From contig JAIPMN010002273.1 of assembly GCA_020650975.1 (NCBI GenBank), forward strand, positions 3,295-25,044: a stretch of 21,750 nucleotides of DNA, in the 5' to 3' direction. Under the pieces are notes generated by a model. It did not search any database and was not told the origin of the DNA. It was given only the letters and a program-made list of their open reading frames with translations. This DNA is from Apostichopus californicus. Its lineage: Eukaryota; Echinodermata; Holothuroidea; Aspidochirotida; Stichopodidae. The position numbers and the translations under genes were made by a program. This document shows positions 9,379 to 18,929 of this stretch, piece after piece; the first letter of the stretch is position 1; every line of letters begins with the position of its first letter.

Positions 9379-10280
9379 CCGACGAGGAGATGAGAAGGTT
9401 GGAAGAAATTCACCAGCAGCTGCAAGCCGAGAAGAAGGCCAGCCTCAGTCGCAAGGACAAGAAGCACAAAGGTGACCAGAGTATTTCCCAGAGCTCCAGT
9501 GATTACAGCGTCGGCTCGCAGACGGAGAAGGACGGGTCCTTGGGGTCTGCGGCCGTCAATAATAACGATGCAGATAGGGATGGATTCTTCTCTAGGAAAC
9601 CATCGAAAGATAAAAAGAAATCCAAAGGGATCTTAAAGGGTACCTCTAGTTATGGGGCTCAAGATGTCTCTCATGGTACCATCTCCCCCAGGCTGGACGA
9701 TCACGGGACGTTGACCGTAAATACGGCGTACAACGAACGGTTGGTAGACCCCCCCGTCATCGTACCCAGGTACATCCCGGAGATAGAGACCACCCCTCCG
9801 GTGCTGTCACCGACAGATAAGACCTTCGACGCCGACCTCCAGTTGCCCATCGTCGTACCTCCAAAACCCAAACGTGCAAGAGAGGTGAAGTTGAACAGAC
9901 AGCCGGGAGGTGGGTTCGGCTTCACGCTCCGTAGGACTATCTTGGAGGAGCGGGCTCTCCCTCTGGGGATACTGCAGAAGAGGGAGGTGCACTTTGCCGA
10001 GCCCAGCACGGCTACGAAGGAGAACACGACGGGACTGCTTCCCGGGGACAGGTTGGTGGAGGTCAACGGCATCAACGTACAAAACACCCCCCGGGACGAA
10101 ATCATCGGGATGATCAGGAATTCTGGGGACTCAGTGCAATTGAAGGTTCAACCAATCCCCGAGCTGGTGGAGTTGAGTCACAGGTCGGGTGCTGATGGGT
10201 CAGAGGTCATGCTGGACGAAGAGATCTTGAAGACAGGCTCTTTGGTCAGGACCGCCAGTATGAGGATGAAAAAGAGAAAG
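9303..10280 (+). CDS. Myo18A: First coding exon of unconventional myosin XVIIIA (PDZ-bearing N-terminus)
   Basis: The 326-codon open frame ends exactly at a consensus donor, so the next exon joins in phase 0. Residues 5-24 are almost all Lys/Glu/Asp, matching the KE-rich start of long Myo18A isoforms. Residues 25-48 look helical. Residues 55-140 are Ser- and Lys-rich linker. Residues about 180-190 form a Pro-rich lead into a PDZ domain at about 193-288, with carboxylate-binding loop GFGF (204-207), VHFAEP (229-234), [10 protein letters not shown] (247-256) and KVQPIPEL (281-288). From memory the VHFAEP, PGDRLVE and KVQPIPEL blocks match vertebrate Myo18A closely and distinguish it from other PDZ proteins. 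In the family, Myo18A is an actin-binding, essentially motor-dead myosin acting at the Golgi and actomyosin cytoskeleton, and the PDZ/KE region aids targeting and partner binding. Residues 289-326 are a basic, Ser-containing tail ([11 protein letters not shown]). The exon is visibly more GC-rich than its AT-rich flanks. The start has A at -3. The ATPase motor, IQ and coiled-coil parts are absent because later exons lie outside the window. Reading through the donor would add only VSQKH and a stop. Confidence 0.92.
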
Positions 10281-10286
10281 GTAAGT
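10278..10286 (+). other. 5' splice donor ending the Myo18A exon
   Basis: AAG followed by GTAAGT at 10281-10286 is a full match to the animal U1 donor consensus. It lies exactly on a codon boundary (after Lys326). An in-frame TGA follows 15 bases into the intron, at 10296-10298. Confidence 0.9.
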
Positions 10287-10855
10287 CAAAAACATTGAGA
10301 TATGTTTTTACATTAAACTGTACTGGAAAAAAATGGAACCGAGTTCATTTTTTCAAAGTATAAAATTTCACATTTAGACGGCACACTTACCAACTTACCT
10401 AAGTCGGTAAGGAGCTGTAATCATGTATAGAACTTTGCCCGGCATGTAATTGGCTTTGTTTGTTATTATCTTCAAAAAGTTATTGTTCAAAATGGAAAAC
10501 CAAGTTGGTTATATCCTGTTAACAGAGATAACAAACTTGACAGTTTGAACCTTGTACTTTGGACTTTCATTATTCGGGGGGATCTTAAATATTGGTTTTA
10601 TACTCAACATTTGGAGGATATTTGTCATTAAGTATTTCATGTACTGTAGTAACCTCCAAATTACTAGTCATCATTCAAACTTTGTCACTTAGACAGTTTG
10701 ATGACAACACTTGAAATAAATGACTCTTGTCATGTTATAATTACCGTACGTCTAGCCCAATCATAGAACAAACATTGGATATGTGTACTGTAGATACGAG
10801 ATATATCTTTATATTGTGTGTAGTTATGTAGAGTTTCTCTCCAAGGTAACCACTC
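10287..10855. other. Start of the intron after the Myo18A exon
   Basis: AT-rich with no conserved coding frame. There is only a minor inverted pair TTACC/GGTAA near 10388-10411. Confidence 0.5.
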
Positions 10856-10860
10856 CATCA

Positions 10861-11086
10861 GTGATCCTTGTCTATACTCTCTATGGATCACTGATCCTTG
10901 TCTATACTCTCGACGGATCACGGATCCTGGTCTATACTCTTCATGATTCAATGATCCTGGTCTATGCTCTCGACCGGTCACTGATCCTGGTCTATACTCT
11001 CGACGGATCAATGATCCTGGTCTATGCTCTCGACGGATCACTGATCCTGATCCTGGTCTATGCTCTTGACGGATCACTGATCCTAG
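10861..11086. repeat. 30-bp minisatellite, about 7.3 copies
   Basis: The consensus unit is ctgatcctggtctatactct followed by cgacggatca. Units start at 10861, 10891, 10921, 10951, 10981, 11011 and 11041. The seventh is 36 bp long through an internal 6-bp duplication (gatcct). A partial unit follows at 11077. The period is a multiple of three and most units lack stops, so long frames open on both strands (plus 10783-11124 and minus 10730-11107). These are repeat artefacts, not genes. Confidence 0.92.
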
Positions 11087-12019
11087 GGGTACTGATATTT
11101 CTCTCATTCATGCCTCTCTTCTGATAACTACTTAAATTTGATCGCCATGGTCTGCAGACCTGTGCAACTTATGTGGAAGCCCTTAATTTTCTTCTCCCAT
11201 TTCAAGGAAGTAAATGTTTGTAGTAAGTTTATAATGTTCTTCCCCCTTCTTGAACTCATTTAAGTTTCAGATTCACAGCAAGAGAAACATTCTGTGAAGA
11301 CAAGTTTACTAAGTGAAAGTTAGCACATGTATCTGTACAATAGTGTACAATATAATCAGGCCATGTTGTTATTGCCTTCATACACAGAAAGTAATGAATC
11401 TGTAACCATCTTCTGTCTCTGACTATAATGAAACGAAAACTTGTCAACAGGTAGTGTGAGGTCGTTGCCATGGAAACCTCTCTGTAATAGGGTAAACACA
11501 GAGACACTGAGTTGTATGCACCACACAGAAAGAATTTGTGACCTATTCCTCTTAAATTTCCTGGTTCAGTGTATTTTGTTCCTCATGAAGTCATTAACCT
11601 TTGCAAATTTAGAAACCATACAGGAAATTTTTCAAAACACTCAAATTTTGTTTGTCCATGTTGGTAAATTAAAGTTTGGAGGTCAAGGAGGCCTTTGAGA
11701 TTCCTTATAGAATATGTTTGCTCTGAAGTACCCTGCTTCTGGGGACAACATTATCATTGGAAAATTGGAGACAGTGTATCAAATCTCCATAATGTATCTA
11801 CAATTGTGAAGTGAATTGAACATGATTTGGGATAAACTGTATTCTTGGGAATGCATGTATGGGATTCTCATTAGGCATAGTAGACCTTACCTCCTAATTG
11901 GAAAGATCAATGCAATTGTTTCCAACAAAAACACTGTGTTTACTTACAATCAAAATAGCATCTGCATTCTATACATGTTTATTTATTGATGCAGCAATTT
12001 AATTCATTCCTCTGTTACA

Positions 12020-12771
12020 CGTCTCTTATACTGCACATATATGCACTTTGATCTACCCTAGCCTTAGAAGCACTGGTAATATTTTTGTACTGTGCCCCCA
12101 CTGACCCTCTCTAAGGTCACCACTGCCTGTGTATAAAATGAAACCTTCACTCCTGCACAAATAAATTGTTAACTTACAAATAAATAGTGTTTAACAAACC
12201 AAATATTATACCTATTGCATCAAAATTTTTACTTGTCCTTCCACTGACCCCCACCCTCTCCCCAACTGCTACAAAATTTCTAGAGCACTGTACATACTGT
12301 ACCTTCCTGGATGCTCTGGACATCCATCAAGATTATTGCCCGGACTGATGTTAAATTAGAGCGTGTATAAGTAGGCAATTATGTCTGGCTTCTTGAAAGT
12401 TCAAAATGAATGACCAAATAATTGAAGCTCTCACAAATTTAGGGATGATTATGATAAAGTTTAGTTATGATTTTTTTTTCACATGGTAATTATATATTTA
12501 CTTCGCTCCCCGCTTACCTGTCTCCCCACAACATTAGCACCTCATTCTACCGTGTCTAGTATGCCCTGGTAATCTTTTAACACTGTGCACCCTCAGTGAC
12601 CGGCCACTTGCGGTCAATGCCCCAGTAAGTTTTATCATATTAGATCAGTTAAGACATTAAAATGCATTACTTACCAGTCTCCACACAACTATTGCACTTT
12701 CATTATACTCTAGCTACTACAGTATGACATCAATTGGTAATCTGTGACACTTTCGTCACCTACACAGAGCC
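12020..12771. repeat. Diverged dispersed or tandem blocks (three related segments)
   Basis: Segments at about 12020-12121, 12506-12608 and 12663-12771 share an order of elements. These are acc(t/a)gtctcc(c)cacaac, then g/ttgcac with t-rich tcatt, then tctag, then (c)tggtaat, then a(c)actgtg..c.cc. The last two align best. Similarity is patchy and I have not measured it. Confidence 0.35.
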
Positions 12772-13903
12772 AGCTCAATTTGGTCCTCCCCCCTCCTTCT
12801 CAAACTACCAATTGGTGAGTGACAGGGATTTCTAGCAAGCATATCAAACCATAAACAGTTTGAGTTGAAAGGCAAAAGCTTTGAAGCCAAACCACAAATG
12901 TGAATTGACCTTAAACAGTCATTCAAAGTACCAGTAGTAAGGTCAATTTCCTAGCTTCCTCAATTCGTTGTGTCTTTTTTTTTTTTTGAAAGCCCAATTT
13001 GTTGTTTACTCAATCCTAGCCTTTTAAAAGCTTCTTGTCATTTTGAGCAGTGTGCATGAATGCTTGTATGTACATAGAAGTTCAGGTTGTTGTAGAGAGG
13101 CATTAATTATTGTTCATTTTGAAGGTCATTTGTGCTAATGGAGACTGCAGTTATCTTTTGATTTGAGACTGTCCTGTACAAAACAGCCTCCACAAACGTC
13201 TGAAGCCCCAAACGTCTCCCAAAAAGTCCCAAAAATTAGGACAAATCAGAAATTAAGTAAGGGGGAGTCAGGATCATGTGTCAGGGTTTCTCTCTTAAAG
13301 TAAGTTTGAGGTCAATCTGAAGCAAGTGTGAAATCAGGATCAAGTCAAAACTTTTGTGAAACATGCTATTAAAAAACTCACTTAAACTGACTCATTTCTG
13401 ACATATAATACTAGCTTCAACCTGACTTAAATTTCCAGAGAGGATTCAAGAAATGGTGAAATAACAAAAAAAAGAAAAGGTCACCTAGACGACACCTAGA
13501 ATGCTCATAACACCGTTAACTCGCAGTGAATTACGAAGCTCATCGGAGATTTCCTTTTCAATCACTTCGGTTGACAAATTATACTTCCACAGTCCCTTGG
13601 CCAGATGAATGTTTGCTTAGTTACGGATGGTTACAATTTATGATGCCTCTGATGTCACGGTTCGGTGCACAGTGCAGTGAATGTAGGAATCAAGTGCACA
13701 TACCTCGACCTACAAGAAGCGACGAATGACATCATTTAATACCCCTTTGGCTTATAATTAACATGCCAATCCTGGACCTACTGTTGTGAATAGAGGTCGT
13801 TGACTGTCTAGAGCTACAGTACATTATCATGTGTCATCAGCTTTATTTCTGTACCGATATTAAATAGCAATATTATGTGACCAGGAGCATCTCTTCACAA
13901 CAG

Positions 13904-13919
13904 TCGATTAATTAATCGA
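13904..13919. repeat. Perfect 16-bp palindrome
   Basis: TCGATTAATTAATCGA is self-complementary with no spacer. It contains ATTAAT homeodomain-like words, but no regulatory role is shown. Confidence 0.7.
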
Positions 13920-14420
13920 TGACTAATGCTCGTGGTTCGCTGGGCTGCTTAGAACTGTTACTGTTACAGTACAGTAGATGCTTTCAGAGTGAATGGAGCT
14001 TGAAATGTGTTCTTGTCACACACCATAAAAGTAAGAAATGAAAAAAAAAGTGGTGAGCACTATAATAATGCAATCTGACAGTATCTTAAGAGATAATTTC
14101 CTGAGTTTATGACTGGATGCTCGGCTAGACGTGTGGATACAACAGTGCACCCCAGGGAATTGTTTAAATTTGTTATTTACCGTAGTTACGAGGACTACAA
14201 AAGAAAAATGGTTGAATCGCTTTACGAAGGACTTTAATTTGACATAAATGGCCAAATTTGTGACAATAATGCAACATGGGATGCGTCACACTCTTTGTGC
14301 AAAAACATGTTATTAATAATATGTGCAGTTCTTTGCTATAAAAACAAAGTTGAGAAAGGAAACAAAACCACCCAGTGTTTTCCAGATGCAAACACTAAAT
14401 TACATATCCACTGGACTTTA

Positions 14421-14710
14421 CACACATAAGTACATACATGTCTCCTGCACTCTACACACATGCTCCAGTTCTGGACACACATAATTATATGTCCCCTGTA
14501 CTCTACACACATAATTACATGTCCCCTGTACTCAAAACACATAGTTACATGTCTCCCTTGTACCCAACACACATACATGTCCCCTTTTCTCCATACACAT
14601 ACACCTATACACGTAGTTACATGTTCCCTATATTCTACACTCAATAACAAGTCCCCTCGACTCTATACTCATAATTACTATACATACATCCCTTGTATTC
14701 TACACATATA
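14421..14710. repeat. Imperfect minisatellite, period about 28-34 bp
   Basis: The unit is approximately cacacataattacatg then tcccctgtactcta. About nine copies vary in length and sequence, becoming more degenerate toward the 3' end. The open frames on both strands (plus 14438-14647, plus 14460-14729, minus 14336-14650) are products of the repeat and are not genes. Confidence 0.8.
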
Positions 14711-14867
14711 TTTCCATGTAAACTGTTGACCTAGACTGTAACTATTGAACAGCTATGCAGCATGTTTTTAAGAAAGGTTTGAAATTTAGCTATTCTAACC
14801 ATCAGGGAAAACAATAGTTTCATTTTGTATACACGATGGCATCCTTTCTATAATTTGTGTACTGTAC

Positions 14868-14893
14868 CATGGAGCTATAAACAGAGCTCCATG
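14868..14893. repeat. Perfect 9-bp stem-loop
   Basis: CATGGAGCT (14868-14876) and AGCTCCATG (14885-14893) are separated by eight bases. Flanking GTAC words extend the symmetry imperfectly. Confidence 0.65.
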
Positions 14894-15103
14894 ACTGTAC
14901 ATACAGACCTGGGAAGACTCAAATAGAGATCAAATTTATCATCCAGAGGCTGTATTATCTGATATTGTCAATAACCTTTGTACATAGTATACAATATATA
15001 TATTAATGTGAAGGTACAGTATACAGTAGATCTTTAATTATAGTGTCTGTAATACCATACCAGCCACAAAATGAGCTTTGATTTGACAGATTGTATTAGA
15101 CTA

Positions 15104-15578
15104 TTAAGGTAGCATACGCCCATTAAAAGCCTCATTGACTTACACACTAAATCACAAAAGTAATGTGGTCTCTAAGTTCAGATGAAAGTTTTCACTAGCT
15201 AAACGCTACCCATCACCGGACAGCGGACAAGTTGGCCTTTCATGGCACCATCAATTTTCCGTATCATGACCATGTAGATTTTTTGCTATCCGAGCCGGAA
15301 GTTTTCGTCACTTGTAAACAAACCTCTTCACTCAGTGGTAAACAATTTTCCTACGCTGCTCCTGGGAGGCCTAAAGGGGTCTAAAATTGCCTCAGTTGAC
15401 CCAAATTTTTCACCACATGTACTTCCATTCATGCTCTTCAACATGCAAGCCACAAAAAACTAGATCATGCTTGATAACATGTCAAAAAAGATGTTCTCCT
15501 GCTGCTTTTTGGCACTTTTCCTGAAGGAGAACAATCGAGCGGATGGATATAGACTCTAATAGGAGTATGCCACCTTAA
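15104..15578. mobile_element. TTAA-flanked MITE (piggyBac/Kolobok-like), 467 bp
   Basis: TTAA at 15104-15107 and at 15575-15578 flank an element at 15108-15574. Its ends are inverted copies: the left reads GGTAGCATACGCCCATTAAA and the right, complemented, reads GGTGGCATACTCCTATTAGA (16 of 20 identical). TTAA target duplication is known for piggyBac and Kolobok superfamilies. The interior has no transposase frame, so this is a non-autonomous element. Confidence 0.8.
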
Positions 15579-15696
15579 ACCCAAGCTCGTCATCTTATAC
15601 AAGCTAGCAGACTCTCTTTGTTCAGACATTGAAGAGAACATGCTAGATACAGCACTTATTTAACAAAGTTTATCTTGTCTTTATTTCTTTCTGTAG

Positions 15697-15774
15697 GGAC
15701 TTGGTGAGAATACAGTATATATAGCAAATTTACAGAGTGGTAAAATGGTCAAACCAATCAGCTCAATCAACTCT
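15697..15774 (+). other. Weak candidate exon downstream of Myo18A exon (unproven)
   Basis: It follows one of the best-looking acceptors in the window, a long pyrimidine run (cttgtctttatttctttctgtag) ending at 15696. The phase-0 frame, which would join the Myo18A exon, is open for 26 codons to a TGA at 15775-15777 and reads GLGENTVYIANLQSG at its start. Possible ends are a GTGAGA donor at 15704 (giving a 7-base microexon), a GTAAAA donor at 15740 (giving 43 bases), or the stop codon as an alternative terminus. I see no firm match to Myo18A, and chance is a real alternative. Confidence 0.18.
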
Positions 15775-16055
15775 TGAAACTACTGACTTCAGTAATGTAA
15801 TTCTGACCACCTTACAGTAGTATTGTTAGAACTCCTTTAATATTTCTTTCAAACCTAGCCATACTCAATTTGAGCAGTTTAGATAATGTATTAATATATT
15901 TTAGATCCTCCTGTAAGCAGTAACCCACGAAGAAACCTCATTGGCTTTTCAAAGCCGCAAGCTGACCGAAGTCAGTCTCATAGATTCATATTTAGCGTCC
16001 ATGATTATGAATTGTCAATTGTCAACAACTCTGTAACATCTGTAAATACATTAAT

Positions 16056-16124
16056 CTTGGAGTGACTCGAACTGGGGACCTTATGATTGGAAGGCACCGG
16101 CGTTAACCACTGAGCAAACACTCC
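16056..16124 (-). mobile_element. tRNA-like SINE head or tRNA pseudogene
   Basis: On the minus strand, acceptor-like GGAGTGT begins at 16124 and pairs with CACTCC at the other end. An A-box TTGCTCAGTGG (complement of 16107-16117) and a B-box-like AGTTCGAGTC (complement of 16064-16073) are at the right places. An anticodon-like stem GCCTT/AAGGT has an eight-base loop. The T-stem is broken and the loop is too large, so it is not a working tRNA. It is best read as a SINE head or pseudogene. Confidence 0.6.
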
Positions 16125-17500
16125 TAGTACACCTAGCCGGGTCGGGCCGTATTGTACCGGACTGAACTTGTTCAATTCCGTTTTGTGCAGTACAGTTCAA
16201 TGAAATACAGTTATGCACGGAACGGTACGGTAACGCAATGAACTGTTCTGTACTTTATGGGACTGCACTGTACAGAAGCTTCACCGGGCTTTCAGACAAC
16301 AACAGAGTTGAACATTCGAATACTGTACACGTCTTCAGTACCAGCTCTCACACTATGCACATATACAATCCTGATGTGGATATTTTAATCATACTATTAA
16401 TCACAAAGAAGTATTTACTCTCTTATCTGGTAAATTCTTTTAGCAGTACTGTATTTTGGTTTCGAATACCGTACTGTACATGTGATACCTGGATTGTAAC
16501 ATTCTTGATCCAGTATAGTGTTACTGGTCTGAAGAAGCCTTCAGTGTAATTGTAGGAATGTATCAGCACTATCAAGCACACTATATACTGTATGTCAGCA
16601 GTACCTATAGTAGTTTTCTACTGATTTCTAGATTTTTGTATTCTTGCTTGTCAACCAGTTTATTCCTTTAATTAATACTGTTTACATATATGGAACACTC
16701 CAACAGTTTGTTATGCACTGTATGTCCAGACTTATAACAATGTTAACAAGATTGATATTTGGAGGAGAGGGAGGAGGGGGGGGGGTGGAAGGTGGAGGGG
16801 TGGGAGATGGAGGGGTGGGAGGTTTGTTGGGAGAGGAAGTCAGGAATCAGATGAGGCATTGATCATATGGTTCAGGTGGCACAAAACAATAACTTTAGCA
16901 TGACAGTGTTATGTTGTCCAGTGTGGGATCGCAATTCCCTTAATAAGGAACAACATAACTATTACATCATACACTGCTTACACATTGCATGGTCATCACA
17001 GATCTAAGAGAAGTCTCCCCTATTTGATGCAGCGCCTACTGGAGGAGACAGGTGCATTTCTTTAACTGCAAATGATTGTAGAACTACTCAGAATTTTGCA
17101 GGAACATCTCAAAGACTTTTGTAGCTCATTGTTGTGTTTTTGTAATCTCTTATCATCCTTCAGTAAGCATGTGTAAATACATTCATATGTAACAGGCTAC
17201 TGTTGAATCCTTTTGCTTTTAATCTTGTGAAAAGATTGGTAGACCAGCTACAGACTGATCATTTTAAGCTGATTGAATCTGTGGTCAAAACTTGTTGTCA
17301 GGTTTTTTTTATAATGCATGCTCACATCACTGTGTGGTTCACATTACTGGTGTTCCCATTCTCAAGGGAACTTCCTTGCCAATTTAATCACTTTAATATG
17401 CTGTAGAAAAGGGCGGGTCAGGTCTTACTTTTTACTTTAATAGGAGTCCCTGAATGGAAGAAAAATATTGAACTACAGTGTATATGTGTAAAAAAAAAAA
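16125..17500. other. Intronic DNA, G-rich tract and no exon
   Basis: Short frames (16238-16549, 16644-16862, 17203-17406) have no family signature. The frame at 17203-17406 contains a helix-like segment near NLVKRLVDQLQ, but the only flanking splice sites are poor. The region also has GTAC/GGTAC-rich sequence near 16138-16275. Confidence 0.45.
16761..16836 (+). repeat. GGA/GGT-rich tract, G-quadruplex-capable
   Basis: The run starts ggaggagagg and continues with GGAGGGGTGGGA-type units, giving many G-runs of three or more. The frame 16644-16862 over it encodes Gly-rich low complexity. Confidence 0.75.
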
Positions 17501-17535
17501 AGAAGGTAATATACATGTATGTGTAAAAGTAAGTT

Positions 17536-17578
17536 GGCCTGACGTTTCCATCCTAGCAGGATCTTCTTCAAAGAGGGC
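17536..17578 (-). mobile_element. Degenerate hammerhead/Penelope-like repeat motif
   Basis: On the minus strand the order is TTGAAGA, a helix ATCC/GGAT with a five-base loop, then GAAACGTC and AGGCC. This parallels a type I hammerhead with a minimal helix III (CUGANGA, helix II, GAAAC, GUC cleavage site), an arrangement described for Penelope-like retroelements. The first core base is T instead of C and helix II is shortened, so catalysis is unlikely. The plus-strand word ggcctgacgtttccatcct is also one I recall as a common marine-invertebrate repeat. Element class is uncertain. Confidence 0.4.
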
Positions 17579-17589
17579 TTCAAAGGTAA

Positions 17590-18370
17590 TATGTACAAAG
17601 AATTTTCAAAACATTTTAATATTGTTTCCTTCTTTTGAATTGCATCATCATGTCTACACAGTACAGTGGATGAAATACTCGAGGGATAACAGAAATTATG
17701 CTTTTTGAATCTAGCTGATTATAATATTGAAATTAGCACAGTACACATTGTAACAAACTTCAAGGTTGCCAACAGGTTGCACCGCCAGTTCAACCTTTCC
17801 CTGCGATATTTTCAATATTTTGGGGCAGTGGGTTGCTAGGTCGTTTTGTGATTTTAAGTTCCCAGCACAAGCTCCATGTGATACAGTACTATTAAACATT
17901 GTACAAAAGTGAAGGACGTAAGTAATAAATGAGTGGAAAAGTTCAGGAAGGCATATATAAATACTGTATGACAAATCTGTTTTAGTAGTGATGTTTTCCT
18001 TGTAGTGACAAATTTGTTGAGAATTTTTTCCAAGTAAGCAACTTTACTGTTGATGTCACTTCACAGTCATTGGCAACTAAAGCCTCAGTTTATTGTTGCC
18101 TAGGTAACTGCAGTATATATTGGCTGGTACAAAATGTTACATGATGCTGGGATCTCAAATGGCTTTACTATGAAATCATTGCTTTCACTTGGTTGGGTGT
18201 GACCTTCAGTTTTATTTCCATCATTAATGTAAACATCACAATATAATAAACAAAAATAGAGAAAAAAATGGGAGGATATACATACGGATTTGGAAAGAAT
18301 TTTGAAATTCTATGACTTTCTAAATTGATCTTGATACAACTTTAAGGATGTAGGGTAAAGTTTCTTCTGC
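17590..18370. other. AT-rich intronic DNA, no feature seen
   Basis: Nothing beyond ordinary AT-rich sequence with a few TACAGTA words. Confidence 0.5.
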
Positions 18371-18375
18371 TGCAG

Positions 18376-18457
18376 GAAATAGAGAGAGATGGTTCAGGCA
18401 GTCTAAGCATGGATTCCATCAAAGATAGATCCATTAGTGCTTTGGTTTTACTGCATC
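18376..18457 (+). other. Weak candidate short exon with Ser-rich frame (unproven)
   Basis: The acceptor tttcttctgctgcag ends at 18375. The phase-0 frame is open for 28 codons to TAG at 18460 and begins EIERDGSGSLSMDSIKDRS, a charged, Ser-rich composition that would suit the linker after the PDZ domain. The only plausible donor is GTTAGT at 18458, which is weak (C at -1, T at +3). Joining after Lys326 would keep the frame. No family match is recognised, and an open frame of this length can occur by chance. Confidence 0.25.
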
Positions 18458-18789
18458 GTTAGTCGTTACATTAATGAGTAAAATTTGATTTCAAATTTGA
18501 AACTTTTAAAGTGTATACAATACATACAGTAAAGGGCAGCAGGCATGGTGCAAAGGAGCTGTCCCTTGATCTTATACAACCTAAAACTTGTGATATTGGG
18601 AAATTTAGTTATAACTTTTAATACAGAATGTTTGTTGTTCTATAAAGGCTAGACGTCTTTAAATGGAAGCAAAAATAGCAGACATAAACACAATTCACAT
18701 ATAGTAATTTTACATTTTTTTTCACCATAGTGAAATGTGGATGATAACTTTAGTACAAAGTCAGGACTACTGTATTGATGAATAAACAT

Positions 18790-18920
18790 AAATAATAATA
18801 ATAATAATTAGTCTTATAGAGTGAAAAATCCAACAAAAGTGGCTCAATGCGCTTTACAGGTGATTTAAAAAAGAATACATTTAATAACAAGCACAGTGAA
18901 AAAGTTGAGTTTTAAGACGA
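18790..18920. mobile_element. Dispersed repeat with (AAT)n end
   Basis: An (AAT)n stretch at 18790-18808 leads into agtcttatagagtgaaaaat and then gtggctcaatgcgctttacag. The (AAT)n plus tatag..gcgctttac pattern is one I recognise as widely dispersed in marine invertebrate genomes. The 3' end is uncertain. Confidence 0.5.
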
Positions 18921-18929
18921 TGATTAAAC

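Larger units (their letters stand above)
11125..14420. other. AT-rich intronic DNA
   Basis: No exon or RNA gene is supported. Notable content is diverged repeat blocks near 12010-12780, a poly-T run at 12976-12988, and a 16-bp palindrome at 13904-13919. The frame at 13526-13729 shows no known domain. Confidence 0.5.

Noticed and set aside
9123..9467. Minus-strand Leu-rich open frame over the Myo18A start
   Set aside because: It is the antisense shadow of the Lys/Glu-rich coding region. Lys codons read backward give Leu/Phe.
9701..10113. Other frames over the PDZ part of the exon
   Set aside because: They overlap a well-supported coding frame and have no recognisable domain.
10730..11124. 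Open frames on both strands over the 30-bp repeat
   Set aside because: They arise because the repeat period is a multiple of three and the unit lacks stops. The encoded peptides are pure repeats on both strands.
14336..14729. Open frames on both strands near the second minisatellite
   Set aside because: Same cause: repeat-driven frames with His/Thr/Tyr-rich or Val/Cys-rich low complexity and no domain.
17203..17406. Helix-like frame MNPFAFNLVKRLVDQL and onward
   Set aside because: Looks protein-like in part but has no good splice sites, ends in hydrophobic low-complexity sequence and matches no myosin region I know.
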